Assembly (NCBI RefSeq): GCF_004352835.1 | Contig: NZ_SJSB01000013.1 | Location: 45,109 to 109,108, forward strand | Length of the DNA stretch: 64,000 nucleotides | From: Marinomonas flavescens | GTDB lineage: Bacteria; Pseudomonadota; Gammaproteobacteria; Pseudomonadales; Marinomonadaceae | Direction: 5' to 3' | Part shown: positions 1 to 9,123 of the stretch, one piece after another | How the letters are laid out: each line of letters opens with the position of its first letter | Numbering within the stretch: position 1 is the stretch's first letter | Position numbers and translations under genes: made by a program | The notes under the pieces: generated by a model | Database searches by the model: none | Told to the model about the DNA's origin: nothing | Seen by the model: the letters and a program-made list of their open reading frames with translations, nothing else

Positions 1-218
1 GGCTTCAATTGTGTTGGGTTCTGTGGATCAGATTGCACAAGGCGCTGATAAATATTCGTGAAGGTTTGTACTGATGTCAATTCAAACCCTTGGGCAGGGT
101 CCAAACTCGTTACATCATCAAGAGACTGGGCAACCACCAAAGCATTTGGTGGTGTTGCAGCCATAGCGGCAAAGCTCCCTGTAAGCAATATGCTTATAGC
201 GATCAGTTTCTTAATCAT
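1..218 (-). CDS. Extracellular solute-binding protein (peptide-type ABC transporter), N-terminal part
   Basis: The ATG is at 218-216 and the gene runs off the left edge, so only about 72 residues are visible. They begin with a typical signal peptide: MIKKL, then a hydrophobic core, then a likely cut after AMA. The mature start contains LVVAQSLDDVTSLDPAQG and later TNIYQRLVQ. This pattern opens family 5 solute-binding proteins (DppA/OppA type), which deliver peptides or similar solutes to an ABC permease from the periplasm. A GGAAG ribosome binding site sits ahead of the ATG. The substrate cannot be told from this part. Confidence 0.75.
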   Translation of the reverse strand, partial: MIKKLIAISILLTGSFAAMAATPPNALVVAQSLDDVTSLDPAQGFELTSVQTFTNIYQRLVQSDPQNPTQLK

Positions 219-384
219 TAGGTTTCTTCCTGATAATAGTCAATTTTATTAAAGTGTAAGTGACCCTGCCTATTTGGGAAAGCACTCGAAACCTATTGGC
301 TTCTTTTATGCACATTTAATGTTTGTTAAATGGTTTATAACCATAAAAAATCATATTTAATGACGAATAACAGTAAATTGACCT

Positions 385-1446
385 TTATTTATTTTCTCCA
401 AGCGCCAATAACTTGGTTTGTTCAAACGCGGAGTTTTCTCTACAACCAGACGAATTTTGGCCACACCAAAGTGAAGAAAAACCACTGTCCCCTTGCTGCT
501 CATAAAACGCTTTTAACTGCGCTATTTCAATTGAAGCATGGGGGAATGCAGGCGCTAAAGGAGACATGTAATGCAAATCTCGCATGACACGATTAACAAC
601 AGAACGTGCGGGCCGTCCGGTAAATACATTTGTCAGCGCCGTATGCGGTGAAGAATCACGACCAATCGCTGTTCGATGTAGTTTTGATATTTTCGCTTCG
701 TCGCACAATAAGTAAGCGGTTCCAACCTGAACGGCTGTTGCGCCAAGAGCTAATATCGCCTGAACTTCCCGATGATTACTGATACCTCCAGCGGCAATCA
801 CTGGTATCTTAACCTTGGCAACGATGTTTGACACAAGAGAGAACATCCCTACCTGTGTCGTAACGTCCTCCGATAAGAACATTCCCCGATGTCCACCAGC
901 TTCAATACCTTGAGCAATAATCGCATCTACGCCTTGTGATTCTAACCATAAAGCCTCTTCGACTGTTGTCGCGGAAGACAATATCTTAGTCCCCCAACGC
1001 TTAACTCGCCGCACCAAATCTGGCTCAGGCAGGCCAAAATGAAAACTAATAACTTTCGGTGAAAAGGGTTCAATAGCGTCAGCAATAGCATGGCTAAAAG
1101 GAGCGCGATTTTTACTGTTTGGTAAGCTTTTGCACGTTTCGCCTATATCAGAAAAATAAGGCTCAAGCGTTTCTTGCCAAGCACTATGCCGTGCTTCGTC
1201 GTACGCTTCAGGCTTATGGCAAAAAAAGTTAAGATTGAAAGGCTTATCCGTTTCCGCTTTAACCGCCTCAATTTCATTGATTATTTCATCAATATTAAGC
1301 ATCGCACAGGGCAAAGAGCCCAACCCACCCGCTTTAGACACAGCAATCGCCATCTTACTGTCTTGGGCGCCAGCCATTGGCGCTTGAATAATGGGGTATT
1401 TGCATCCCAGCAATGAGTTAACCTCTTCGATTCTTATTTGGCTCAT
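385..1446 (-). CDS. Nitronate monooxygenase family flavoprotein (2-nitropropane dioxygenase-like)
   Basis: A protein of about 353 residues with the FMN-binding TIM-barrel layout of the NPD/nitronate monooxygenase family. Visible motifs are QAPMAG near residue 22, QGIEAGGHRG near 179-188 (the phosphate and catalytic histidine region of class I enzymes) and PVIAAGGIS near 217. Family members oxidise alkyl nitronates such as propionate 3-nitronate, a detoxification step, but related proteins have other roles, so the substrate is inferred. ATG at 1446 is preferred because AAGGAG lies 9 nt upstream; a TTG one codon earlier is also possible. The gene stands alone between a solute-binding protein and a membrane protein gene on the same strand. 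Confidence 0.85.
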   Translation of the reverse strand: MSQIRIEEVNSLLGCKYPIIQAPMAGAQDSKMAIAVSKAGGLGSLPCAMLNIDEIINEIEAVKAETDKPFNLNFFCHKPEAYDEARHSAWQETLEPYFSDIGETCKSLPNSKNRAPFSHAIADAIEPFSPKVISFHFGLPEPDLVRRVKRWGTKILSSATTVEEALWLESQGVDAIIAQGIEAGGHRGMFLSEDVTTQVGMFSLVSNIVAKVKIPVIAAGGISNHREVQAILALGATAVQVGTAYLLCDEAKISKLHRTAIGRDSSPHTALTNVFTGRPARSVVNRVMRDLHYMSPLAPAFPHASIEIAQLKAFYEQQGDSGFSSLWCGQNSSGCRENSAFEQTKLLALGENK

Positions 1447-1484
1447 CAAAAATAACTCCTTTGCATCTTACAAAGCGACACACA

Positions 1485-2492
1485 TCACTTCACTTTAGGA
1501 AGATAACTTCTTATTGATATTGGCAACACGCTCAATAATTGAGCGCGAATAAAGTGCCATTTCGCCGATAACAACAGCAAGCCTCCACCAATCAACACAC
1601 CCGTAAGCGCAAAGCTATAACCAATACCACCATAATTTTCAATAATCGCGGAGACCGCGTACATAACATACATCAACGAAGACACCATAAACGCTCGACG
1701 ATCAACGGCAATGGAAATGGAGGTCATCAATAAGTACAACACAACAACCACCAACATACTGATCAGGCTGTCGTTACCGTTTAAAATACCAAGGTTGGAA
1801 AAAATAGGATGAATGATCAATGGCGCTGATAATAAATGCAGCCAAAATGCGACATCTGAACGACGAGTCATTCTTTGCGTGTCTGATGCATCCCAATACA
1901 TAGCTAAAGAGAATGCCGCAATTCCGCACAAGAATAGAATAATCAGTAAGCTTTCTTTAGCCGTAGGAAAAACAACCAATAGGAGGGAAAGTAAAAATAC
2001 AAAAAGTGCCCCCATACCCACTGCAACAGTGATCGGTACTTTAAAACGCCGCCAATGACAGTAAGCGGACAACGTTGCTACAGCAGCAGCGATAAGTGAG
2101 GCAGCTTGTAGGGAAAAATACGGCACTGATGAGGTAATAGAAAACACACACCAGAACACGCCACCAACAAAGGACAATAATAAAGTGATTGCCGGTAAGG
2201 CCATTTTACGTTTTAGAACAAAGAACTCTGCTAACCACCAAGACAAGATTGCAAACACCAACATGGCAAGCGTGTCGCTAATGGGTCGAAGAACCCAAAT
2301 GGACGAAAATAAAAGTAACATGCAGGCTATAACAACAAAAATATCGTTAAAACCACCTATCAACCGGAAGTTTTCTTCATCTACAGACGACGTATGTTTT
2401 TCTGTTGCTAGCAAAGAACGAAATTCATTCACCGCCGTGTCGGTAAACACGCCTTTCTTCACCGCATAATTTAAGTCTTCATCCGTATACAT
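1485..2492 (-). CDS. Conserved polytopic membrane protein of unknown function
   Basis: A 335-residue protein. The first 45 residues are soluble and charged, then NFRLIGGFNDIFVVIA leads into about nine or ten hydrophobic segments that fill the rest of the chain. It is therefore an inner-membrane protein. I do not recognise a named family with confidence; the soluble head followed by stacked helices is loosely like DUF2157/DUF4401 proteins. No catalytic motif is visible. It ends 38 nt before the nitronate monooxygenase start on the same strand, so the two may share a transcript. Confidence 0.7.
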   Translation of the reverse strand: MYTDEDLNYAVKKGVFTDTAVNEFRSLLATEKHTSSVDEENFRLIGGFNDIFVVIACMLLLFSSIWVLRPISDTLAMLVFAILSWWLAEFFVLKRKMALPAITLLLSFVGGVFWCVFSITSSVPYFSLQAASLIAAAVATLSAYCHWRRFKVPITVAVGMGALFVFLLSLLLVVFPTAKESLLIILFLCGIAAFSLAMYWDASDTQRMTRRSDVAFWLHLLSAPLIIHPIFSNLGILNGNDSLISMLVVVVLYLLMTSISIAVDRRAFMVSSLMYVMYAVSAIIENYGGIGYSFALTGVLIGGGLLLLSAKWHFIRAQLLSVLPISIRSYLPKVK

Positions 2493-2661
2493 ACATTGAT
2501 TACCCTTCTCTGATTGAATAACAATTTATTATTGCGTTTTTAATTCTACGGAAGAAGTGTTTTGGTAAATAGTCTGCAGTAAGGAAAGAGCGTAAAGAAA
2601 GTCAAATAGCCAAAGATTGGAGACAGAACGAGTGCCGGAACATGACTCGTCCTCAAAAAAC

Positions 2662-3411
2662 TTAAAACCGATCAGTAATACTACGCAATAAGCCTGCGCC
2701 GGGTAATTGGCTAGCAAGCCCAACCAGCCATAAACTCGCTCTGTGTATTGGATAGCCACGAAAGATCCAACGTTTTCTAAACTGATTAAAGTTAGTGAAA
2801 AATATCTTTTTGTAGCCTGTAACAGGCAGTTCACAAACCGCAGACCAACCTTTATACACGCCAGAAAGATCCGCGCCACGCATATAACGTTGTAACCAAA
2901 CAGGAAAGCGATCAAAGGTCATGGCAGATTGAAAATCAATAAAATACGGTTTACCGTCTTTGCCTAAAATAACATTCCCTAGATTGCGTAAATCTAGGTG
3001 CACAAGACCTCGCCGATGCATTTCAGACACCATATGCTCTAGTTGATTAAAAAAAGCTTTAGGTATTTTTTCACCTTGCTTGCTTAACGTTCGTAAAGGA
3101 ACGCCCTCAATAAAAGCGTACGCGATTCCTATAGAAGACAATCGGTGATATTCATCACTTACGCCATCCATTCCATTGAGACGTTTTAGCGCTTTGTATT
3201 CTTGATTAATAAACAAGCGAGCAAGGGTCTTGCGGACAAACCAAGGACTGTGTTGAAAGTCCTTAATAACGAAATCAAAATGATCGTCTTTATAACGATA
3301 CACGATTGCATTAGCGAAACGTCCTTTATGAAGAACGCTTAAATTATCTACATGAAAATCTCTTTGCGGGAAACGTTCAGCTAGCTGTGAAACCAGTGTT
3401 TGCTCGTTCAT
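2662..3411 (-). CDS. WaaP/RIO-like small-molecule or protein kinase
   Basis: A 249-residue protein with a minimal kinase fold. A likely ATP-binding lysine is in FVIKDF near residue 50, with a partner glutamate in NQEYKAL near 71. The catalytic loop HLDLRNLGN lies at about 138-146 and the metal-binding IDFQSAM at about 158-164. This HxDxRxxN...DFQ pattern is shared by lipopolysaccharide core heptose/Kdo kinases (WaaP, KdkA) and RIO-type kinases. Phosphorylation of an envelope sugar is the likeliest role, but no LPS genes adjoin it, so the substrate is unknown. The gene is not overlapped by any credible neighbour. Confidence 0.75.
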   Translation of the reverse strand: MNEQTLVSQLAERFPQRDFHVDNLSVLHKGRFANAIVYRYKDDHFDFVIKDFQHSPWFVRKTLARLFINQEYKALKRLNGMDGVSDEYHRLSSIGIAYAFIEGVPLRTLSKQGEKIPKAFFNQLEHMVSEMHRRGLVHLDLRNLGNVILGKDGKPYFIDFQSAMTFDRFPVWLQRYMRGADLSGVYKGWSAVCELPVTGYKKIFFTNFNQFRKRWIFRGYPIHRASLWLVGLASQLPGAGLLRSITDRF

Positions 3412-3492
3412 AATGTAAAATCTGCATAAGTAATTGCCTAGACAACTACTTTAGCAAACCTCTAGATTACGAAATAGAGAGCGGCGACAGTC

Positions 3493-3972
3493 TCACTCTT
3501 TGTTACGAACTTCTTTCAAATTGTTCAAAAATCTCAGCAAAAGTGAATTTAATTGTTCTTTTTCTTGTTCAGCAAAGCCATTGAACCCTTTATGAAATAC
3601 CGCATTCACCTTGGGTAGAATATCAGGAATAAAAGCAGCCCCTTTATCACTCAACGTCAAATACATTGAACGCTTATCTTCAGGGCAAGGTTTTTTGTCT
3701 AATAATCCTTTGCTTTCAAGTCGACAAAGCAGGCGACTCATAGCACCTCTGTCATAGTCCATTTCTTCACATAGATTCGCCAGTGTACTTCGCCCATTGT
3801 ATGACAAAATCATAACAACACGGTATTGAGCGGCGGTTAACTCTAATGGCGCTAACTCTGTGTCAATCGACGATACGATCGCTGATTTCACCATAGAAAT
3901 TAAAAAACCAACGTCTTTTACTGAATCTAGATTGTCTAATTTATTCGTTTTAAAAATACCTGATGTAGACAT
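3493..3972 (-). CDS. MarR family transcriptional regulator
   Basis: A 159-residue protein with the MarR winged-helix layout. A helical dimerisation part comes first, then the recognition region AAQYRVVMIL...TLANLCEEMDYDRGAMSRLLCRLESKG (about 48-90), and a wing with EDKRSMYLTLSDKG (about 98-111). MarR proteins bind palindromic operators and usually release DNA on binding a small aromatic or lipophilic ligand. The gene is flanked by same-strand genes with no clear functional link, so its target and ligand are not evident. Confidence 0.88.
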   Translation of the reverse strand: MSTSGIFKTNKLDNLDSVKDVGFLISMVKSAIVSSIDTELAPLELTAAQYRVVMILSYNGRSTLANLCEEMDYDRGAMSRLLCRLESKGLLDKKPCPEDKRSMYLTLSDKGAAFIPDILPKVNAVFHKGFNGFAEQEKEQLNSLLLRFLNNLKEVRNKE

Positions 3973-4193
3973 AACAATCCTTCACTTTTAACACCTAATA
4001 AGTACGCTAATGACTAACGAGGCATTGTAGTTTGGCTATGTTTGGCGGCTTATTGTTAAGCCATCCGATTAAAAATCATCAGAATGCATAGTAAAATAAG
4101 ACATGCGAAAAAAATGTTAACTCGGTTCAGCAGACTTACTAAATGACTGGCGTTGCCCAAATAGGCAATGGAAAAAAGAGATTACGATGAATA

Positions 4194-4226
4194 AAACACC
4201 CTTACTAATCGATTGTAAGGGTGTTT
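4194..4226 (-). terminator. Rho-independent terminator-like hairpin after the amino acid importer operon
   Basis: A 12-bp perfect inverted repeat, AAACACCCTTAC and GTAAGGGTGTTT, with a 9-nt loop, lies 7 nt past the stop codon of the ATP-binding subunit gene. Its A and T flanks make it usable in either direction. Confidence 0.8.
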
Positions 4227-4232
4227 GGGGAG

Positions 4233-4979
4233 TTATAAAACTTGGCCTAGAAATCGTTGTAGCCTAGGGTTTGGAGAATCAAAAAAGCGATCTGGTTGCT
4301 CTTCAAAAACTAACTCACCATCTTCCATAAATACGACACGGTCGGCCACTTCTCGCGCAAACCCCATTTCGTGAGTCACCACAACCATCGTCATGCCATC
4401 ACTAGCGAGGCTTTTCATTACATCTAATACTTCACCCACCATTTCAGGGTCAAGCGCACTCGTCGGTTCATCGAATAACATGATCTTAGGTTTCATCGCC
4501 AACGCTCTGGCAATGGCGACACGCTGCTGTTGCCCTCCAGATAAGTGCGAAGGATAACTGTTCATGCGATTCGCTAAACCCACTTTAGTTAGTAGCTCAT
4601 GAGCTTCTTTCTCCGCATCAGCTTTTGACTTTTTCAGCACTTTTAATGGCGACAACATCACATTACCAAGCGCTGTTTTATGAGGAAACAAGTTAAAAGA
4701 TTGAAAAACCATCCCAACTTCTTCACGCATCTTATTGATATTGGTACTTTTTGCAGTCAGATCAATATCATCAATATGAATCGTTCCGTCAGAAATGGTT
4801 TCTAGCTGATTAAGTGTTCGCAGAAAAGTCGACTTACCTGACCCACTGGGACCAATAATCACAACGACCTCTCCTCGCTTAACTTCAAGCGAGACATTTT
4901 TCAGCGCATGGCAATTATTCGGGTAAATTTTTTCTATATTTTCAGCGACGATAATGCTGTTACTCGATACTTTAGTCAC
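4233..4979 (-). CDS. Polar amino acid ABC transporter ATP-binding protein (GlnQ type)
   Basis: A 248-residue ATPase that drives import through the permease encoded just upstream. Walker A GPSGSGKS is at about 43-50, the Q-loop [10 protein letters not shown] at about 91-100, the signature LSGGQQQ at about 146-152, Walker [10 protein letters not shown] at about 166-174, and the switch histidine in VVVTHEMGF. This is the classic GlnQ/HisP/ArtP subfamily. The start overlaps the end of the permease gene by 8 nt, so the two are translationally coupled. A strong terminator follows. Glutamine, glutamate, arginine and histidine transporters cannot be separated from these motifs alone. Confidence 0.92.
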   Translation of the reverse strand: MTKVSSNSIIVAENIEKIYPNNCHALKNVSLEVKRGEVVVIIGPSGSGKSTFLRTLNQLETISDGTIHIDDIDLTAKSTNINKMREEVGMVFQSFNLFPHKTALGNVMLSPLKVLKKSKADAEKEAHELLTKVGLANRMNSYPSHLSGGQQQRVAIARALAMKPKIMLFDEPTSALDPEMVGEVLDVMKSLASDGMTMVVVTHEMGFAREVADRVVFMEDGELVFEEQPDRFFDSPNPRLQRFLGQVL

Positions 4980-5925
4980 TGGCAGATAACCTCTTTTCTA
5001 ACTTTTGAATAATCCAAGACAAACTCCCGGTCAGCACTAAATACATAAGCGCAACGGTGAACCACACTTCAAATGGAGCAAAGGTCGAACTAACCACTTC
5101 ACGTCCTGATTTGGTCAAATCGGTAATCGATATAACCGATACCAATGAGGAGTCTTTAATTAAGTTGATCAGCTGTCCAGCTAATGGTGGCAATGTTCTT
5201 TTAAAGGCTTGTGGCAAAATAACATAAACCATTGCCTGAAAGTAATTCATTCCCACACTACGAGCCGCTTCCATCTGACCAGGGTGAATAGACTGAATTC
5301 CTGAGCGGATAATTTCAGCAATATAAGCACCGGTAAAGACAGACAACGCAGCAACACCTGCGGTAAATCGGTCAAGATTTAAAATGGTGCCTATGAAAAA
5401 ATAGAAAATAAATATTTGCACCAGTAACGGTGTACCGCGAATTATTTCTACATAGGTAATGGCAAAATATCGTAAGGCAGGGTTGTCAGAAATACGCGCA
5501 AGCCCTGTAAATAAACCGATAATCATCGCAAAGATAAGCGCAACAAAGGACAGTTTTAAGGTGGTAATCAGTCCCCATAAAATGGGCCCGACTCGCCAGC
5601 CATTAACTTGTGCTAATGGGTCCCCTTCAAAAACAATGTCACCGGACATAACATTGGCTTTATCGAATTTTTTAATAACAAAAGGGTTCCCACCTTGATC
5701 TGGCAGAACAACCATACTGTGATTTTTAATATCAACACTTTGCACTGTGCCGTCAAATGGAGAGCGGATATCCTTAGGCTCTACACTGATAATATACTGT
5801 GGGATTCTTTCCCATCGCCATGTGTAGTCAATACTTTTGCTGGAAGCGTAAATGCCAAATCCTAGACCTATCAGGACTAAAACAAAGACAGCTTTCCATA
5901 AAAGCAAATTGTGTTGCTCTTTCAT
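4972..5925 (-). CDS. Polar amino acid ABC transporter permease with a periplasmic insertion
   Basis: A 317-residue HisM/GlnP-type permease, about 90 residues longer than the usual 220-240. Residues 9-28 form a first helix. Residues about 33-110 are a periplasmic stretch, and the canonical permease domain follows ([14 protein letters not shown] onward), with the EAA loop [20 protein letters not shown]. The inserted stretch contains [12 protein letters not shown] and later [13 protein letters not shown], the two halves of a biotinyl/lipoyl-like fold as found in membrane fusion proteins; this is my reading, not a confirmed domain. It sits between the binding protein gene and the ATPase gene in one operon. 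Confidence 0.9.
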   Translation of the reverse strand: MKEQHNLLLWKAVFVLVLIGLGFGIYASSKSIDYTWRWERIPQYIISVEPKDIRSPFDGTVQSVDIKNHSMVVLPDQGGNPFVIKKFDKANVMSGDIVFEGDPLAQVNGWRVGPILWGLITTLKLSFVALIFAMIIGLFTGLARISDNPALRYFAITYVEIIRGTPLLVQIFIFYFFIGTILNLDRFTAGVAALSVFTGAYIAEIIRSGIQSIHPGQMEAARSVGMNYFQAMVYVILPQAFKRTLPPLAGQLINLIKDSSLVSVISITDLTKSGREVVSSTFAPFEVWFTVALMYLVLTGSLSWIIQKLEKRLSASD

Positions 5926-5976
5926 CGGTAAGAAATTCCCCGCATTATAGTTTTTTGGTTTTTGTAAGGTTGAGAC

Positions 5977-5994
5977 CAGTTAATCAATTAACTG
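5977..5994. repeat. Perfect short palindrome in the gap between binding protein and permease genes
   Basis: CAGTTAAT and ATTAACTG form an 8-bp perfect inverted repeat with a 2-nt centre, within the 183-nt gap. It may be an operator or a processing hairpin that keeps the binding-protein transcript more abundant than the permease part, as is common in such operons. This is inference. Confidence 0.4.
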
Positions 5995-6108
5995 AAGGAC
6001 AAAGACACGAGCGTAAAGCTCGAGATAATACAGGAAAAGAGTGGCTCGTACACGTTACAGCTATACGCAACACATCCTTATGCTGCATATAGGTGTAGTA
6101 ACTTGGTC

Positions 6109-6915
6109 TTATTGAACTGAGCTGATCCAGCTATTCGATTCAAACCACTTGTGGTAGATTTTTTGATACGTACCGTCGCCTTTGATTTGAGCAAGGTAGT
6201 TATTCAAAAAATTCATAAAGTCTGGGTCGCCTTTACGGATTGCCCAAGCAAGAGGCTCGTAAGTAAACACTTTACTTAGATGAACTATTTTACCTTTGTT
6301 TTGAGAGGCATAAATAGCATTGAATGGCATATCGTACACAAACGCATCTGCTTTACCATTAACCACTTCAAGCACTGCTTCTGATTGTGTTTCAAACAAA
6401 TTCAGCTTAGCTTTACTCATGTATTTTTTGGTAGCAAGTTCTCCAGTAACGCCCAGCTTACTTACGATTGTATACTTAGCGTTGTTTAGATCTTTATAAG
6501 ATTTAACTTTATCTTTTAGCTTTGGATTAAGCAGAATAGATTGACCAATAACAATATAAGGGTTTGCAAAGTTAACTTTAAGGTTACGCTTTGCTGTTAC
6601 CGTCATGCCACCCATGATGACATCACATTTAGAGGTCAACAATGCTGGAATAATACCGTCCCAAGCGGTGTTACGAATATCTAATTTAACACCCATGGCA
6701 TTAGCCATCGATTTGCCGATATCTACATCAAAGCCAACAATACGGCCTTGTTTATCACGCATTTCAAAAGGCATATAACCAGCATCTAAACAGATCTGTA
6801 ATGAACCACGAGAAACAATTTCATTTAATGTTGATTTCTGCCACAAGGCATTATCAGACGCAGAGGCAATCCCTACATAGAACAGCATAAAGACGACGGT
6901 AAATAGCTTTTTCAT
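6109..6915 (-). CDS. Polar amino acid ABC transporter periplasmic binding protein
   Basis: A 268-residue family 3 solute-binding protein. A signal peptide of about 19 residues ends in ASA. The mature chain shows LQICLDAGYMPFEMRDKQGRI followed by VGFDVDIG, the ligand-pocket segment DGIIPALLTSKCDVIMGGMTVTAKR, and the C-terminal LAWAIRKGDPDFMNFLN. It captures an amino acid in the periplasm and presents it to the permease and ATPase encoded downstream. A 183-nt gap with a palindrome separates it from the permease gene. Ligand identity is not decided by the visible residues. Confidence 0.92.
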   Translation of the reverse strand: MKKLFTVVFMLFYVGIASASDNALWQKSTLNEIVSRGSLQICLDAGYMPFEMRDKQGRIVGFDVDIGKSMANAMGVKLDIRNTAWDGIIPALLTSKCDVIMGGMTVTAKRNLKVNFANPYIVIGQSILLNPKLKDKVKSYKDLNNAKYTIVSKLGVTGELATKKYMSKAKLNLFETQSEAVLEVVNGKADAFVYDMPFNAIYASQNKGKIVHLSKVFTYEPLAWAIRKGDPDFMNFLNNYLAQIKGDGTYQKIYHKWFESNSWISSVQ

Positions 6916-7591
6916 TTATTTCTCTCTTATAATAAATTGGAATGACACTATTACTAAAAAGGTTTTAGCAAACACAAGGTATTAAATTGACTATTAATTA
7001 TAACCTAAATTATCGCTATAAAATTAACAGACAACACTAATTTTCCCAACGCTGTTGGCGCATAAAAAATACATATGAAAACTTTAAAAACAAGCGCAAA
7101 ACACGCTTGAATATGCAAACAGTCTTTTTTATAGAAGCTATAAAAACCATTCCGCAATGATAAATATCATTTTAATTCAAGTTTAAGATGACAAAGTTAA
7201 CTTGATATTACTCTAGGCTCTTTAATAAAAACAAGCCGAATGCGCTAAATATTTCATTACTTCAAAAAACACATTATTAGAGTGTAAACCTACCAACGCT
7301 CCTTCCTCTTCATTGTTAGCTATATTCAATAAAATGAAGCCATCCCTTTATTTACCAGATTATTACTGAAGAAACGTTCGTCCCAATACTTCCAATCAAA
7401 CGAAGAAGAAAAAAGAGCATTAAACCATTTAAGACGAAACATCACCTACAACCTAAGTCATGTCCAACTAACTAGATAGAGCATCTTTGTGCTCAGTTGC
7501 TGACAACAGCCTATGGATTGGTTAAGATCAAGCAAGCTTAATTCACCGCTGAATTGCGCGTTAAGCTTCATCTTGGACTAAGGGCGACATA
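6916..7591. other. 676-nt intergenic region with AT-rich hairpins
   Basis: No credible gene was found in this stretch. It is AT rich and separates the minus-strand binding protein gene from a plus-strand gene, so it must carry promoters in both directions. It contains a perfect 9-bp inverted repeat with a 3-nt loop at 7126-7146 (TTTTTATAG and CTATAAAAA) and AAGCTTAA paired with TTAAGCTT at 7534-7568, just ahead of the small gene at 7592. Confidence 0.5.
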
Positions 7592-7849
7592 ATGCAGATC
7601 ACCAATTCACCATTCAATTACGGTCAAACGGGGCTTAAAAATAGCCAAACCGGATTGGATGAAGCGACTCAGAAAGTGGCAAATGCTTCTAATACTGCAT
7701 CATACAGTCGTCAGATGAGCCAGTATGGCTCGCAAATTCAGGATGGGGTAATACAAGCAAAGGAAAGTGCACTTAGCGCAAAAGCTAATGCCCGTGTAGT
7801 AGATAGCACAGACAAAACAATCGGCTCACTTATTGATATTCGAGTATAG
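7592..7849 (+). CDS. Small protein resembling the N-terminal motif of flagellar rod/hook proteins
   Basis: An 85-residue protein with a good AAGGG ribosome binding site 7 nt before the ATG. Residues about 13-40 (TGLKNSQTGLDEATQKVANA, then SNTASYSRQ) follow the spacing of the flagellar axial-protein N-terminus, where a heptad helix leads into ANxNTxGYSRQ. The usual rod and hook proteins are far longer, and no other flagellar genes are nearby. It may be one of the short conserved proteins seen in pseudomonads and relatives that share only this helix. Function is unknown. It is the only plus-strand gene in the first 23 kb and converges on the thioredoxin-like gene. Confidence 0.6.
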   Translation: MQITNSPFNYGQTGLKNSQTGLDEATQKVANASNTASYSRQMSQYGSQIQDGVIQAKESALSAKANARVVDSTDKTIGSLIDIRV

Positions 7850-7858
7850 ACAGCGTTT

Positions 7859-8188
7859 CTATCTTGTTAAAAAGTCATTTATTTCTTGTTTAAGCAATGG
7901 TCGTACAATACGACGCACCTCTATCCCATTTCGTAGCAAGATTAACGTTGGCCAGAGCTTAACGCCAAACTTCCGACCTAGCTTTTTCCCTTTCCCATCA
8001 GACACTTTGATATGGGTAATGGATCGGCCATCTAATTCCGCTTTAATCCCTGAACGAGCAGCCTGACAATGACCACACCAAGGCGCACCAAACTCTAGAA
8101 TAATATCGTCAGTTAATTGGCAAATATCCTCATACGTGGGTGCATCTTCTGCATACTCAGCGTTAAACCCAATTGCACTTGCTTTCAT
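7859..8188 (-). CDS. Thioredoxin family protein
   Basis: A 109-residue single-domain thioredoxin fold. The redox motif WCGHC lies at residues 37-41 in LEFGAPWCGHCQAA, and the cis-proline loop is in GVKLWPTLILLRNG. No signal peptide is visible, so it is cytoplasmic. The histidine inside the CGHC motif is as in protein disulfide isomerases rather than the CGPC of TrxA, which suggests a more oxidising potential. GGGAGG lies 6 nt before the ATG. It follows the hemolysin III-like gene by 18 nt, so both are probably co-transcribed. The partner protein is unknown. Confidence 0.85.
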   Translation of the reverse strand: MKASAIGFNAEYAEDAPTYEDICQLTDDIILEFGAPWCGHCQAARSGIKAELDGRSITHIKVSDGKGKKLGRKFGVKLWPTLILLRNGIEVRRIVRPLLKQEINDFLTR

Positions 8189-8206
8189 ACTTTGCCTCCC
8201 ATCATT

Positions 8207-8875
8207 TTATACTGCGGCATAAGCGCCATACCAAAGAATAGAAAAAAAGTGGCACGCGGTTCCCGATAAGACAAACAAATGCCAAATTAAATGCCCATAG
8301 CGTACACGCTCGTCAAACGCATAAAACAACACACCTAAAGTATAGAATACGCCACCAAGTACTAGCAGTAATAACCCTTGTGGCGCCATCAATTCAACCA
8401 AAGGTTTGATCGCAATAATAATGAGCCAGCCAAGCAAAACATACAGAGCGGTTGAAACAAGAGGATGCTTCGCCTTACCAAATGCTTTTAGCAATACGCC
8501 AATAGCAGCAAGCCCCCAAACTGTACCTAAGATAGACCAACCCCAAGCGCCACGCAGAACCCCAAGCATAAAAGGCGTATAAGTACCGGCGATCAAAAAA
8601 TACACGGCGGAATGGTCAATGATACGGAAAAAATTCTTAACTGAGCCTGCAGGTGCTGCATGATAAAGTGTCGATGCCAGATACAATAAGATCATTGTTG
8701 CCGAAAAAATACTGACACCAACAACAAATCCAGCGTCTGCGTTTTCGACGGCGCTCACAATCAGAAATGGTGTACCTATTACGGCGGCTAGCAAGCCTAT
8801 ACCGTGACTAATACTATTGGCTATTTCTTCCCCTAAAGACTGGTCTCTTTTTATCGGTGCTAGTGTATCTTCCAT
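8207..8875 (-). CDS. Hemolysin III / PAQR family membrane protein (YqfA type)
   Basis: About 222 residues with seven hydrophobic helices. Family motifs are NSISHGIGLLAA near the start, STLYHAAP, IDHSAVYFLIAGTYTPF, and the final HLIWHLFVLSGTACHFFSI. The conserved histidines of these blocks form the likely metal site of the PAQR superfamily. The cellular role in bacteria is poorly defined despite the hemolysin name. ATG at 8875 is preferred because GGAG lies 8 nt before it; an earlier ATG at 8893 lacks a ribosome binding site. It precedes the thioredoxin-like gene by 18 nt. Confidence 0.88.
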   Translation of the reverse strand: MEDTLAPIKRDQSLGEEIANSISHGIGLLAAVIGTPFLIVSAVENADAGFVVGVSIFSATMILLYLASTLYHAAPAGSVKNFFRIIDHSAVYFLIAGTYTPFMLGVLRGAWGWSILGTVWGLAAIGVLLKAFGKAKHPLVSTALYVLLGWLIIIAIKPLVELMAPQGLLLLVLGGVFYTLGVLFYAFDERVRYGHLIWHLFVLSGTACHFFSILWYGAYAAV

Positions 8876-9013
8876 CACCTGTTCTCCATTCATTACAAAA
8901 AAACAACAACCTAATTACTAACAAAGTAACCACATCCTATTCTATAAATAGCTTAGGTGGTCTATAAACTCATTGTAGAAGTATGAATCATGGGATTTTG
9001 ATCATGACATTTC

Positions 9014-9053
9014 AAACAGTACCAACTCTGTAAACCCTAAGTCGGTACTGTTT
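9014..9053 (-). terminator. Stem-loop downstream of the pterin dehydratase gene
   Basis: AAACAGTACC pairs perfectly with GGTACTGTTT across a 20-nt loop, about 70 nt past the stop codon of the dehydratase gene. The T tract is weak, so it may be a terminator or an operator. Confidence 0.45.
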
Positions 9054-9123
9054 AAACTCGATGCGGTCTAACATCCTAAAGTAGCTAAGAAACAACAAGA
9101 CGACATGATTAGGCGCATTTACC

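Noticed and set aside
2529..2915. 128-codon open frame on the minus strand
   Set aside because: It overlaps the kinase gene in another frame, and its sequence lacks family features. The kinase motifs are convincing.
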